DNA of 64,000 bases. Source: Gottschalkia purinilytica (lineage in GTDB: Bacteria > Bacillota > Clostridia > Tissierellales > Gottschalkiaceae). Numbering within the stretch: the stretch's first letter is position 1; every line of letters starts with the position of its first letter. The translations under genes were made by a program, and so were the position numbers. Positions 44,733 to 53,403 of the stretch are shown here, piece by piece. The stretch is taken from NCBI RefSeq assembly GCF_001190785.1, contig NZ_LGSS01000011.1, positions 61,822 to 125,821 of the forward strand, given 5' to 3'. The notes under the pieces are model-generated. The model did not search any database and was not told the origin of the DNA. It saw only the letters and a program-made list of their open reading frames with translations.

Positions 44733-46130
44733 ATGGTAAAGTATGATGTGATAATAATAGGAGCTGGTCCTTCAGGAATCTTTACAGCTTACGAATTAAT
44801 TAAAAATAATAAAGACTTGAAGGTATTAATGATAGAAAAAGGAAGAAGTATAGAGAAAAGAATTTGTCCTAAAAGAGAACTTTACAAATGCGTTGGTTGC
44901 AAACCTTGTTCTATTACAACTGGATTTGCAGGAGCTGGCGCTTACTCCGATGGAAAACTATCACTTTCTCCAGATGTAGGAGGAACTTTACCAGATATTT
45001 TAGGATATGAAAAGTCTAAAGAACTTATAAAAGAAGCTGACCAAGTTTATCTAGAATTTGGAGCAGATACAAAAATTCATGGAGTAGATAACCCTGAAAA
45101 AATTGCGGAAATTAGAAAAAAGGCTATAGAAAGTAGTTTAAAACTTATAGAGTGTCCTGTACGTCATTTAGGTACAGAAGAAGGATATAGAATCTACTCT
45201 GATCTTCAACGTCACCTTATTGATTCAGGAGTAGAGATAATATTTAACACAATGGTAGAAAAGTTAGTTATAGAAGACAACATGATAAAGGGTGTAGTAA
45301 TTACTAAAGATAAAGAAGAAAAGATATATTATTCTGAAAAAGTTGTTGCTGCAGTGGGTAGAGAAGGTTCTGCTTGGCTAAGAGATATATGTAAGGAAAA
45401 TAATATAGGTACACAAGTAGGAGCAGTAGATATAGGTGTAAGAGTAGAGGTAAGAGATGAAGTAATGAAAGAGTTAAACGAGGCAATGTATGAGAGTAAA
45501 TTAATATATTATACACCTACTTTTGATGATAAAGTTAGAGTATTCTGTTCAAATCCATCAGGAGTAGTAGCTACAGAATATTATGATGATAATTTAGCTG
45601 TAGTAAATGGACATGCATATAAATCACAAGAGCTAAAGACTAATAATACTAACTTTGCATTACTAGTTTCTAAACAATTTACAGAACCATTCGATTCACC
45701 TATTGACTATGGAAAACATATAGCTAAGCTAGGAAACATGCTTTCAGGCGGAAAAATACTTGTTCAAAGATATGGTGATTTTAAAAGAGGTAGAAGAACT
45801 ACAGAAGAAAGACTTTTCAGAAATAATATAATAGCTACTTTAGAAGATGCTGTTCCAGGAGATTTATCATTAGTTTTACCATATAGAATAATGAAGGACT
45901 TAGAAGAAATGATAGAAGCGCTAGATAAAATAGTGCCAGGGATGGCAAGTGAAGAAACACTATTATATGGAGTAGAAGTTAAATTTTATTCAAATAAGGT
46001 CGTTGTAGATGATAAATTCGAAACTAATATAAAAGGATTATATGCTATAGGGGACGGGGCTGGTATTACAAGAGGACTACAGCAAGCATCTGCAAATGGT
46101 ATACAAGTAGCAAGAAACATACTCAGATAA
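44733..46130 (+). CDS. FAD-dependent oxidoreductase, COG2509 family
   Basis: I choose the ATG at 44733 after GGGGGT; an ATG 18 bp earlier lies upstream of that ribosome site. The 465-residue flavoprotein starts with a dinucleotide-binding IIGAGPSGIFTAYEL, has a Cys cluster ERICPKRELYKCVGCKPC (about 50-68) and GFAGAGAYSDGKLSLSP, and ends with YAIGDGAGITRGLQQASANG, the FAD-contact motif of this family. The reaction of COG2509 proteins is not established. Single gene with its own promoter and terminator. Confidence 0.92.
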   Translation: MVKYDVIIIGAGPSGIFTAYELIKNNKDLKVLMIEKGRSIEKRICPKRELYKCVGCKPCSITTGFAGAGAYSDGKLSLSPDVGGTLPDILGYEKSKELIKEADQVYLEFGADTKIHGVDNPEKIAEIRKKAIESSLKLIECPVRHLGTEEGYRIYSDLQRHLIDSGVEIIFNTMVEKLVIEDNMIKGVVITKDKEEKIYYSEKVVAAVGREGSAWLRDICKENNIGTQVGAVDIGVRVEVRDEVMKELNEAMYESKLIYYTPTFDDKVRVFCSNPSGVVATEYYDDNLAVVNGHAYKSQELKTNNTNFALLVSKQFTEPFDSPIDYGKHIAKLGNMLSGGKILVQRYGDFKRGRRTTEERLFRNNIIATLEDAVPGDLSLVLPYRIMKDLEEMIEALDKIVPGMASEETLLYGVEVKFYSNKVVVDDKFETNIKGLYAIGDGAGITRGLQQASANGIQVARNILR

Positions 46131-46163
46131 TATTTTGTAAATTACAAGTTAAAGATAATATAT

Positions 46164-46205
46164 AAAGTAGGGAATTCATTTTTTATGGATTTCCTATTTT
46201 TTATA
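46164..46205 (+). terminator. Terminator of the COG2509 gene
   Basis: AAAGTAGGGAATTCAT (46164-46179) pairs with ATGGATTTCCTATTTT (46185-46200) with a few G-U or mismatched pairs, then a T-rich tract. Confidence 0.7.
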
Positions 46206-46316
46206 TTGCAGAAATGAGACAAGATTCATATTTGAGTCAAGGTTCATAAATTGTATATATACATATAACTATATTATCTGAAACTTTGTAATTATTAAAA
46301 TATAGGAGGATATAAA

Positions 46317-46883
46317 ATGTTTTACTCTGAATATGATATGTTTTATAGGATTCCATGTATGCCTTCATACGGGTATATGGGATATGGGAGTAAGGTTACT
46401 TATAAGAAATTAGAATATGCACTTTCATTGGTTAAAAAAGCTGTAGAAGGGGAGAAGGAAGACGAACTTTTCTATGATTACTTAATATCTGTAGCTCCGA
46501 CTAAAGAAGAAAAAGATATGATAAAGTCTATAAGAAATGATGAAAGAAAACACTTTAAAATGTTTAGAAAAATATATAAAGACTTTACAGGGAAAGATAT
46601 AAAACTATCAGATAAAGTAACATTTAAAAAGCCTAAATCATATATAAAAGGAATAAAAAAAGCTTTATTTGGCGAGTTATCAGCAGTAGAAAAATATAGA
46701 GATATAAGAGCGGGACTTTCATATAGATACTATAGAGACATGGTTTTTGAAATAATTACTGATGAGTTTAAACATTCTGGTAAATATAACTATATCTTAA
46801 ATATAAATTGTTGTAATATGAATATGAACTATAATGATAAAGTTGAAATAGATAGTATTTCTAATGGATGGATATTATATTAA
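46317..46883 (+). CDS. Ferritin-like/rubrerythrin-type domain protein
   Basis: A 188-residue protein with a Tyr/Met-rich first 25 residues and then a helical bundle with di-iron-like ligands: SIRNDERKHFKMFRK, FGELSAVEKYRDIR and ITDEFKHSGKYNYIL. The ERKH and DEFKH pairs are the Glu-x2-His ligand pattern of the ferritin-like superfamily. No rubredoxin Cys site is present, so electron delivery must be by another protein. The C-terminus has a Cys pair (NCCNMNMNY). The ATG at 46317 follows AGGAGG. Role in redox or spore protection is possible but not shown. Confidence 0.78.
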   Translation: MFYSEYDMFYRIPCMPSYGYMGYGSKVTYKKLEYALSLVKKAVEGEKEDELFYDYLISVAPTKEEKDMIKSIRNDERKHFKMFRKIYKDFTGKDIKLSDKVTFKKPKSYIKGIKKALFGELSAVEKYRDIRAGLSYRYYRDMVFEIITDEFKHSGKYNYILNINCCNMNMNYNDKVEIDSISNGWILY

Positions 46884-46920
46884 GTAACTATATACTTAAT
46901 AAACCTTTATTATGAATAAT

Positions 46921-46963
46921 AAAAAGTCACTATTAATAACTAACTATTCAATAGTGACTTTTT
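46921..46963. terminator. Bidirectional terminator between convergent genes
   Basis: AAAAAGTCACTATT (46921-46934) and AATAGTGACTTTTT (46950-46963) are perfect reverse complements, with A and T tracts at the ends, serving the ferritin-like gene and pepT. Confidence 0.9.
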
Positions 46964-46966
46964 GTA

Positions 46967-48190
46967 TTACTTGCTATAGAGTTCTATAATTTTCAATATT
47001 ACTTCAACAGACTTTTCCATTGACTCTACGGGTATGTATTCATATTTACCATGAAAATTATGACCACCTGTAAACAAATTTGGTGTCGGGAGTCCCATAT
47101 AAGACAATCTAGAACCATCAGTGCCGCCTCGAATTGGTGTTAATTTAGGCTCTATTCCTAGTTCTATCATAGCTTTTTTTGCAGTTTCTACTATGTGAAT
47201 AACTGGTTCTATTTTTTCTTTCATATTATAGTATTGATCTTTTAGGTCTAATTTAATTAGATTACTTCTATACTTTAAATTTAAATATTTAACAGCATTA
47301 GACAGTATCTTCTTTTTATTTTCAAATTTATTTTTATCATGATCTCTTATTATATATCTGACAGTAGTTTCTTCCACGGATCCATTTATACCTATTAAAT
47401 GAAAAAAGCCTTCATATCCTTCTGTATATTGAGGTTTTTCATTTTCAGGTAACATAGAGTTTAATTCCATAGCTATTTCCATAGAATTAATCATCTTATT
47501 TTTTGAAGAACCAGGATGAACATTTCTGCCAGATATGATAATTTTAGCACTTGCTGCATTAAAATTTTCGTATTCAAGTTCTCCTATAGGACCACCATCT
47601 AGAGTATAAGCGAAGTCAGCACCAAATTTTTCGACATCAAATCTGTCAGCACCTCTACCTATTTCTTCATCTGGTGTAAATCCTACTTTTATAGTACCAT
47701 GCTTTATGCTAGGGTTATTTACGATATATTCTATAGCAGTCATTATCTCAGCTACCCCAGCTTTATCATCAGCTCCTAACAGAGTTGTTCCATCTGTTGT
47801 AATTATAGTTTTACCTTTATATTCTTTAAGCTCAGGAAAATCCTTAGGAGATAAAACTATGTTATTCTCTTTGTTTAGAATGATATCTTTACCATCATAA
47901 TTTTTTACTATTTGAGGATTCACATTAGCACCAGACATGTCAGGACTAGTATCCATATGAGCTATAAATCCTATAGCAGGAACATCCTTATCTATATTAG
48001 ATGGGATAGTAGCCATTACATATCCATTTTCATCTACAGATGCATCGCTAATCCCCATTTCTTTAAGTTCACTTACTAATATTTTTGCTAAATTAAGTTG
48101 CTTCTTTGTACTAGGACATGTTTCAGAGCTTTCATCAGACATAGTGTCAATTTTTACATATCTTAAAAATTTCTCAATTACTTTTTCCAT
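46967..48190 (-). CDS. pepT: Peptidase T (tripeptide aminopeptidase)
   Basis: A 407-residue M20B metallopeptidase. Zinc-site motifs appear in order: [12 protein letters not shown] (His, Asp), [14 protein letters not shown] with bridging Asp, [12 protein letters not shown] with catalytic Glu pair, [20 protein letters not shown] and [14 protein letters not shown] near the end. It releases the N-terminal residue from tripeptides in the cytosol. Start 48190 behind AAAGGAAG. Along with pepF, it points to peptide use. Terminated by the shared hairpin. Confidence 0.97.
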   Translation of the reverse strand: MEKVIEKFLRYVKIDTMSDESSETCPSTKKQLNLAKILVSELKEMGISDASVDENGYVMATIPSNIDKDVPAIGFIAHMDTSPDMSGANVNPQIVKNYDGKDIILNKENNIVLSPKDFPELKEYKGKTIITTDGTTLLGADDKAGVAEIMTAIEYIVNNPSIKHGTIKVGFTPDEEIGRGADRFDVEKFGADFAYTLDGGPIGELEYENFNAASAKIIISGRNVHPGSSKNKMINSMEIAMELNSMLPENEKPQYTEGYEGFFHLIGINGSVEETTVRYIIRDHDKNKFENKKKILSNAVKYLNLKYRSNLIKLDLKDQYYNMKEKIEPVIHIVETAKKAMIELGIEPKLTPIRGGTDGSRLSYMGLPTPNLFTGGHNFHGKYEYIPVESMEKSVEVILKIIELYSK

Positions 48191-48500
48191 AAAATCTTCC
48201 TTTCTATGATTTTTTACCTATGTATAATAATCAGACATTTACTTATATTATACTCTCTTTATACAACATATATAGGATATTAAAAAATTAAATTATTACA
48301 ATTTATTAAATATTAAATAAGCAATCATTGGTATTTAAGGCTTAATAAATTCTTGGATAAATTTGGAATTCAAGATGGGAAAGAAAAGTTACGATGATAA
48401 AGAATATATAGCAAAACTAAAAGTTAATATATCTGATTACGATTATAAAATAAACATTTGAAATATTTACAAAATTTACTACATACAATACAGTATATGT
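48191..48500. other. AT-rich spacer between pepT and the Spo0E-like gene
   Basis: These 310 bp contain the upstream region of pepT. A 28-codon frame at 48375-48461 lacks a good ribosome site and is not called. No repeat or RNA gene is supported. Confidence 0.4.
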
Positions 48501-48528
48501 TATAATTAAAATATAAGAACATTTGTTC
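48501..48528 (+). promoter_or_regulatory. Extended -10 promoter with LexA-like palindrome
   Basis: TGTTATAAT (TGn extended -10; TATAAT at 48501-48506) is followed 10 bp later by GAACATTTGTTC (48517-48528), a perfect GAAC-N4-GTTC palindrome of the kind LexA binds in Firmicutes. It covers about +5 to +16 of the predicted transcript. The leader to the Spo0E-like gene is about 215 nt, with no recognised riboswitch. Confidence 0.55.
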
Positions 48529-48729
48529 TAAAAATATACTAAATATACAAAAAATAGGACTAAAGACCTAAAAACAAAAAGATAATACTTTTAATTGAAA
48601 TTTATGTAAGAAAGTGATACTATATACCGTGGATTGGAACATACTGAATGATAAATTTGTTTAAATATGTCATACGACAATATAAAATAGAAAATTATAA
48701 ATGTTTTTAAATAAGGAAGGAAACATATT

Positions 48730-48894
48730 ATGAAGAAAGGTGATGTAAAAGAAATGAAAGGGATAATAAGAACTAAACAAGAAGAATTAAACTGTCTTTT
48801 ATCAGGAGAAAATGTAGATAAAAACGAAGCATTGAAATTAAGTATCGAACTGGACGAATTGATATATAGATATTATTGTTTAATAGGTGAATAA
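48730..48894 (+). CDS. Spo0E-like aspartyl-phosphate phosphatase
   Basis: A 54-residue protein beginning at ATG 48730 after AAGGAAGG. It is predicted to form two antiparallel helices. The second carries the family signature SIELDELIYRYY (residues 38-49), the counterpart of Spo0E's SQELD, which contacts Spo0A-P. Spo0E-type proteins remove the phosphate from Spo0A-P and so delay sporulation. The gene is monocistronic, behind a LexA-like palindrome and before a terminator, suggesting that sporulation might be tuned by DNA damage; that link is inference. Confidence 0.82.
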   Translation: MKKGDVKEMKGIIRTKQEELNCLLSGENVDKNEALKLSIELDELIYRYYCLIGE

Positions 48895-48896
48895 AA

Positions 48897-48931
48897 GAGC
48901 ATGTTTGCTAAAATGCAAACATACTTTTTTT
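48897..48931. terminator. Bidirectional terminator between Spo0E-like and ZIP genes
   Basis: ATGTTTGC (48901-48908) pairs with GCAAACAT (48915-48922), followed by a T7 tract on the plus strand and TTTTA on the minus strand. Confidence 0.82.
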
Positions 48932-49712
48932 ATCCTAAAGTTACATCTAAAAACATCATTAATACAAATCCTATCAATATACCATATGTAGCTTGTCTTT
49001 CATACCCATTCTTATGCGTTTCAGGTATTATTTCATTACTAATAACAAATAACATGGCACCAGCGGCAAATGATAACGCGAAAGGTAATATAGGTCTTGC
49101 AATTTGAACTAGAACTACTCCAATGATCCCACCAATAGGTTCTACTAATCCAGTGGCAAGAGCTATTAAAAAAGCTTGTTTTGTAGAAAATTTTTCTCTT
49201 AATAATGCTAATGCTACTGCCAATCCCTCAGGCATATTTTGTAGACCTATACCTATAGCTAAAGTAATACCATTTGCGATATTTCCATCTCCAAATCCTA
49301 CCCCTACAGCTAAACCTTCAGGGAAATTATGTATAGTTATAGCTATTATAAACAACCATAACTTAGCTAATGATTCGGTATTTTCCCTTTCAGGACTATT
49401 CAAAAAGTGTGTATGAGGAGAGTATTTATCAGTAAAGTCTAAAAATAAACCTCCTACTAATATTCCTAAAGCAGCAAAACCTGCTCCTTTAAATCCCCCT
49501 CCTCCGTACTCAATTGAAGGGATTACTAATGAAAATGAAGTAGCAGCTAGCATTACTCCAGCAGCAAAACCTAACAATACATCTAACATTTTACTAGATA
49601 TATTTCTAGTGAAAAATATAGGTAATGCTCCTAATCCTGTAAATAGTCCAGCTATTACACTGGCCAAAATTCCTATAAAAATTATGTTATCAGAGCTGAT
49701 AATATTAGTCAT
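48930..49712 (-). CDS. ZIP family metal transporter
   Basis: A 260-residue, eight-span ZIP protein. Conserved elements include TGLGALPIFF near the start, LLGFAAGVMLAATSFSLVIP in TM2-3, the metal-site helices ITIHNFPEGLAVGVGFG and GLQNMPEGLAVALALL, and FAAGAMLFVISNEIIPETHKNG. HNFPEG and QNMPEG with HxxxE-like positions line the binuclear metal path for Zn2+ or other divalent import. ATG at 49712 behind GAGGTGAG. Shares a terminator with the Spo0E-like gene. Confidence 0.95.
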   Translation of the reverse strand: MTNIISSDNIIFIGILASVIAGLFTGLGALPIFFTRNISSKMLDVLLGFAAGVMLAATSFSLVIPSIEYGGGGFKGAGFAALGILVGGLFLDFTDKYSPHTHFLNSPERENTESLAKLWLFIIAITIHNFPEGLAVGVGFGDGNIANGITLAIGIGLQNMPEGLAVALALLREKFSTKQAFLIALATGLVEPIGGIIGVVLVQIARPILPFALSFAAGAMLFVISNEIIPETHKNGYERQATYGILIGFVLMMFLDVTLG

Positions 49713-49917
49713 GTCTCACCTCTCAAAAGTTAATTAAGTTGAAATTACATTCTATCAGAAAAAGTAGAAATGATAAATACTACTATATATATGTATATCT
49801 CATTTATATGTTATTAAACATTTAAATAAACATATTTTCAAACATTAAAAACTTTATTATTTTTTATAGTCTATATTCATACCTTAATTAATATAAGTAA
49901 ATAAAATATGTCTAATA

Positions 49918-49961
49918 TTTTATACAACTATTGTATAAAAGATACATAAAATGTTTATAAT
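49918..49961 (+). promoter_or_regulatory. Palindromic operator candidate and promoter of the htrA-like gene
   Basis: TTTTATACAA (49918-49927), CTA, TTGTATAAAA (49931-49940) is a perfect 10-bp inverted repeat. TATAAT follows at 49956-49961, so the right arm (TTGTAT, 49931-49936) lies about where a -35 box would be, with a 19-bp spacer. A repressor bound here would block the promoter. No known regulator can be assigned. Confidence 0.6.
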
Positions 49962-49997
49962 CTAGCAAATGTAATGTATGAAAGAGGGAGGAAGACT

Positions 49998-51131
49998 ATG
50001 AAAGGTAATAGTAATAGTATGCCTATTAAAAATATATATCAAAAATATCTGGAAAAATATAGAACTAGCAAAGAGTTCAGAATTATAATAATTACATGTG
50101 CATCTGTATTCATATTTGGCTTTTTACTTGGATATATCTTTACAGAGGCAGAAAAAACAGAAATGATTGAAGCTATACAAAAAGAGCAAGAAAATATAGG
50201 ACAAACAAAGAATATACCTAATATTGCAGATGAAGTAATTCCATCAATAGTTTTGGTGAGAAATAGAGTTAAAATTAAAGATGGAGAAAATGTAGAGATG
50301 AAAGACAAAGGGATAGGATCTGGAATTATATATAAAGATGATGGATACATAATAACTAATCAGCATGTTGTAAATAAAGCTTCAGAAGTAATAGTTACTC
50401 TTAGTGATGGTTCAGAATATAAGGGTGAGATTGTAGGTGAAGATAAAAGAAGTGATTTAGCTGTAATTAAAATTCCAGGGAGTGCTTTTAGAGATGTTAA
50501 GATAGGAGACTCCGATAGATTAAAAGTTGGAGAGCGTGTAATAGCTATAGGAAATCCTGTAGGAGAAGTATTTAATAGTACTGTCACAGATGGAATAATA
50601 AGTGGACTTAATAGAACTATTATGATGAATAATAGAAGAATGACTCTCATACAAACTAGCGCCGCTATAAATCCAGGTAATAGTGGTGGAGCTTTAGTAA
50701 ATGAAAAAGGAGAGGTCATAGGAATAAATAGTGCAAAACTTACAGGTGAAGAGATAGAAGGGATGGGATTTGCAATACCTATAAATGATGCATTACCAAT
50801 TATAGATGAATTAATAGAATACGGATATATAAAAAGACCTTGGTTGGGTCTTGGACTAGGAGAGACAACGGATGAATTAGTTGAGAGATACAAGATACCG
50901 AAAGGAATATACATAGGAAAGATAGATGAGATTGGTCCTGGAAGTAAAAGTGGTCTTATAGAAGGTGATATTATATTAGAAATAGATAATAAAAGAGTGG
51001 AAAGTTTAAGTGTAATGTCTTCAGTTATTGACAAATACAATCCAGGTGATGAAATAAAAATAAAGGTTTTTAGAAGAGGAAATTATAAATATATAAACTT
51101 AGTATTAGAAGAAGCTCCACCTAATAGATAA
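49998..51131 (+). CDS. HtrA/DegP-like S1C serine protease with PDZ domain
   Basis: The ATG at 49998 follows AGGGAGGAAG; an in-frame ATG 24 bp upstream precedes that site. The 377-residue protein has one N-terminal membrane anchor (IIIITCASVFIFGFLLGYIF), a trypsin-like domain with catalytic His123 (TNQHVV), Asp153 (RSDLAV) and Ser229 (NPGNSGGAL), and a C-terminal PDZ domain (PKGIYIGKIDEIGPGSKSG, DIILEIDNKRV). It should act outside the membrane on misfolded proteins. A palindrome overlaps the probable promoter, which fits stress-regulated expression. Confidence 0.95.
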   Translation: MKGNSNSMPIKNIYQKYLEKYRTSKEFRIIIITCASVFIFGFLLGYIFTEAEKTEMIEAIQKEQENIGQTKNIPNIADEVIPSIVLVRNRVKIKDGENVEMKDKGIGSGIIYKDDGYIITNQHVVNKASEVIVTLSDGSEYKGEIVGEDKRSDLAVIKIPGSAFRDVKIGDSDRLKVGERVIAIGNPVGEVFNSTVTDGIISGLNRTIMMNNRRMTLIQTSAAINPGNSGGALVNEKGEVIGINSAKLTGEEIEGMGFAIPINDALPIIDELIEYGYIKRPWLGLGLGETTDELVERYKIPKGIYIGKIDEIGPGSKSGLIEGDIILEIDNKRVESLSVMSSVIDKYNPGDEIKIKVFRRGNYKYINLVLEEAPPNR

Positions 51132-51205
51132 AAAATAAGAAAATTGAAAAAAACTAAAAATTTTGATACTCTATATTAGAATTCCAAAATTGAGGAGTTG
51201 GTATC

Positions 51206-51637
51206 TTGAAAGATATAGAGTTAGCTAAAGATACTCTTGAAAAAGAAAATTTATCTCTTGTAATTGTAAAAGATGGTAAAATACTATTTAGAAGTGCTGA
51301 TAAAGGGATAAAGCCAATATATAATGCAGTACTACAATCTGAAAAAAACTTTAAAGGTTCAAGTATTGCAGATAAAGTTACTGGAAAGGCTGCTGCACTA
51401 TTATGTAAATGTTTAGATATAAAAAGATTATTTACAGAGATTATATCTGAAGGGGCAATAAATGTATTAGAAAACAGTCATATTATCTTCACTTATGATA
51501 AAGCTATTCCATATATCAAAAATAGGGATATGACAGATGTTTGTCCTATAGAAAAAATAGCACAATATATAGATGAACCTGAAGTATTAATTAGCAAAAT
51601 ATCAGAATTTCTTGAAAATATAAGAAAAAGTAGCTAG
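51206..51637 (+). CDS. DUF1893 domain protein
   Basis: A 143-residue protein starting at TTG 51206 behind GAGGAG. It matches the DUF1893 pattern (LSLVIVKDGKILFRSADKGI, SIADKVTGKAAALLC, AINVLENSHIIFTYDKAIP, DVCPIEKIA), which adopts a cytidine-deaminase-like fold. Cys residues occur at CKC and VCPIE, but a complete zinc deaminase site (HxE...CxxC) is absent. It follows htrA by 74 bp and could be co-transcribed. Molecular role not known. Confidence 0.82.
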   Translation: MKDIELAKDTLEKENLSLVIVKDGKILFRSADKGIKPIYNAVLQSEKNFKGSSIADKVTGKAAALLCKCLDIKRLFTEIISEGAINVLENSHIIFTYDKAIPYIKNRDMTDVCPIEKIAQYIDEPEVLISKISEFLENIRKSS

Positions 51638-51647
51638 AAAGAAAATA

Positions 51648-51694
51648 AACCATGAGAACTTTGATATAAAAAGCTTTCATGGTTAATCTTTTTT
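51648..51694 (+). terminator. Terminator after DUF1893 gene
   Basis: AACCATGA (51648-51655) pairs with TCATGGTT (51677-51684, offset by one base in the loop side), then CTTTTTT, 11 bp after the stop. Confidence 0.75.
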
Positions 51695-51792
51695 AGAAAA
51701 AATTATAATTGTATATTATTTATATGATAGACAAGCTATAGAACTAAATCTTATAATCTAAAATTAAATATTTAATAAAAAGGTGGAATAAT

Positions 51793-52317
51793 ATGAATAA
51801 TAAATTTACTACAAAAGACTTAGTATTAACAGGAATATTATTAGGATTAGGACTGATTATTCCTATGGTATTTCATTTGTTCGGAGGTACAGGACCAATA
51901 TTTTTACCTATGCATATATCAGTACTAATAGGAGGTTTTTTACTACCACCATATTTTGCATTAGTTTTAGGAATAGCAACTCCACTATTAAGTAGTGTAG
52001 TTACAGGTATGCCACCTATATTTCCAATAGGTATAATAATGATGGCTGAGTTAGGTTCCTATGGATTAATAACCTCACTTATTTCAAAAAAGTTTGAAAC
52101 TTTAGTTATACCTTCACTAGTAACAGCACAAGTAGTAGGTAGAATAGTTGCAGGAATTACAGTATTTATTTTATCTACATTTTTTGGAGTTAAAATGAAT
52201 CCTATAATATTTGTAAAGGGATCAATAATTACTGGAATACCAGGAATATTAATACAACTAATATTAATACCAACACTAATATATACTATTAAAATAACTA
52301 AGAAAGTAAAAGCATAG
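51793..52317 (+). CDS. ECF transporter S component, substrate unknown
   Basis: A 174-residue membrane protein with about six segments. KDLVLTGILLGLGLIIPMVF, IFLPMHISVLIGGFLLPPYFALVLG and GMPPIFPIGIIMMAELGSYG match ECF-type substrate-binding components, which bind vitamins or cofactors and share an EcfAAT module encoded elsewhere. No riboswitch is seen in the leader, so the substrate (for example niacin, queuosine precursor or another small compound) cannot be named. Single gene. It is distinct from the CblT-like S component at 8.7 kb. Confidence 0.85.
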   Translation: MNNKFTTKDLVLTGILLGLGLIIPMVFHLFGGTGPIFLPMHISVLIGGFLLPPYFALVLGIATPLLSSVVTGMPPIFPIGIIMMAELGSYGLITSLISKKFETLVIPSLVTAQVVGRIVAGITVFILSTFFGVKMNPIIFVKGSIITGIPGILIQLILIPTLIYTIKITKKVKA

Positions 52318-52418
52318 GTTATTTAAGCTTACTTTAAAATAAGACTATTAAAATAGGTATATTACATAGCAGGTATTTAATAAGTTCTTTGAAGTATAAG
52401 GTTATGGTAATATTACAG

Positions 52419-52511
52419 TTATATCTTTTCCTTTTTACTTAATACCCATAGTAATATAAATCCTGCTACTATGAAAACTACAGAAAGGATAATCTCATAT
52501 ATTAAAGACAT
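52419..52511 (-). CDS. Tiny single-span membrane protein, 30 residues
   Basis: On the minus strand an ATG at 52511 follows AGAGGTG with 6-nt spacing. The predicted peptide starts MSLIYEIILS, has one membrane helix (VVFIVAGFILLWVLS) and a basic end (KKEKI). Such compact hydrophobic proteins with ideal ribosome sites are often real but missed. It lies alone between the ECF S component and the DUF421 gene, opposite in direction. Function unknown. A chance open frame is possible at this length. Confidence 0.55.
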   Translation of the reverse strand: MSLIYEIILSVVFIVAGFILLWVLSKKEKI

Positions 52512-52611
52512 ATAAATCACCTCTTTTTTTAATTAATTAATATATTAAGTATAGTATCTGCAAAATATAACAAAATATATATAAGAAAAGATATATAGAG
52601 GTGAATTATTA

Positions 52612-53340
52612 ATGAAAGATTTTATTGAAATAGTTATACAAACTTTTTTAGCTTTTTTTGCAATACTATATATAACTAGGCTATTAGGGAGACAGCAAAT
52701 TTCTCAATTTACATTTTATGAGTATATCAATGGTATAACATTTGGTTCTATAGCAGCTACACTTGCTACAGACTTAGATAATAGAACATGGCAACATTTT
52801 GTTGGACTCTTATTATTTGGAGCTCTGACATATTCAGTTTCTAAAGCTACTCTTAAAAGTAGAACCCTAGAAAAAGTTTTGGATGGAGAACCTATTTTAG
52901 TAATTCAAGATGGACAGATACTGGAGAAAAATTTGAGCAGAACAAGATATAACATGGATGATCTTCGGCTTTTATTAAGACAATCAAACTGCTTTTCCCC
53001 TGAAGATGTAGAGGTAGGAATATTAGAGGTAAATGGACTATTAAGTATAATTAAAAAGGCAGAAAAGAGAAATGTTACTTTAGGAGATTTAAACTTAGAC
53101 CTTAAACCTGAAACTTTACCTACTGAAATAGTTTTAGATGGACAAATAATATATGAAAATCTTAAGAAAAGAAAGCTAACAGGTGAGCAATTAATGAGAG
53201 AATTGAAAAAGCATAACATAAGTAGAATAGATGAAGTTATGTATGCTACAGTAGATAGCAATGGTAAATTTTATATAGATAAGTTTAAAGATAATATAAG
53301 ACCAGGAAGCGACTTAAGTGAAGATAATAAAGGTATTTAG
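52612..53340 (+). CDS. DUF421 (YetF-like) membrane protein
   Basis: A 242-residue protein with three N-terminal membrane helices (IEIVIQTFLAFFAILYITRL, GRQQISQFTFYEYINGITFG, HFVGLLLFGALTYSV) and a cytoplasmic C-terminal domain (LDGEPILVIQDGQILEKNL, MDDLRLLLRQSNCFSPEDVE) characteristic of DUF421/YetF, often linked to spores or envelope. The ATG at 52612 follows GAGGTGA. It is followed by the thrS leader and appears to be a single gene. Biochemical role not known. Confidence 0.92.
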   Translation: MKDFIEIVIQTFLAFFAILYITRLLGRQQISQFTFYEYINGITFGSIAATLATDLDNRTWQHFVGLLLFGALTYSVSKATLKSRTLEKVLDGEPILVIQDGQILEKNLSRTRYNMDDLRLLLRQSNCFSPEDVEVGILEVNGLLSIIKKAEKRNVTLGDLNLDLKPETLPTEIVLDGQIIYENLKKRKLTGEQLMRELKKHNISRIDEVMYATVDSNGKFYIDKFKDNIRPGSDLSEDNKGI

Positions 53341-53368
53341 AAATAAAAATATAACATGAAAACATATC

Positions 53369-53397
53369 TTGACATAAATTAAAAATATATCTATAAT
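53369..53397 (+). promoter_or_regulatory. Consensus sigma-A promoter of thrS
   Basis: TTGACA (53369-53374), 17 bp, TATAAT (53392-53397): a full match to the consensus. Transcription should begin near 53404, at the start of the T-box leader. Confidence 0.9.
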
Positions 53398-53403
53398 TTA
53401 AGT

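Noticed and set aside
46317..46883. Spore-coat (CotJC/manganese catalase) identity for the ferritin-like protein
   Set aside because: The ligand pattern and length do not specifically fit manganese catalase; only the superfamily is supported.
48375..48461. 28-codon frame starting MGKKSYDDKEYIAKL
   Set aside because: No ribosome site at proper distance, no match to a known family, and too short to support; a transposase remnant was considered but cannot be shown.
48530..48729. Riboswitch in the long leader of the Spo0E-like gene
   Set aside because: No conserved core of any known class could be found; only short AT-rich complementarity is present.
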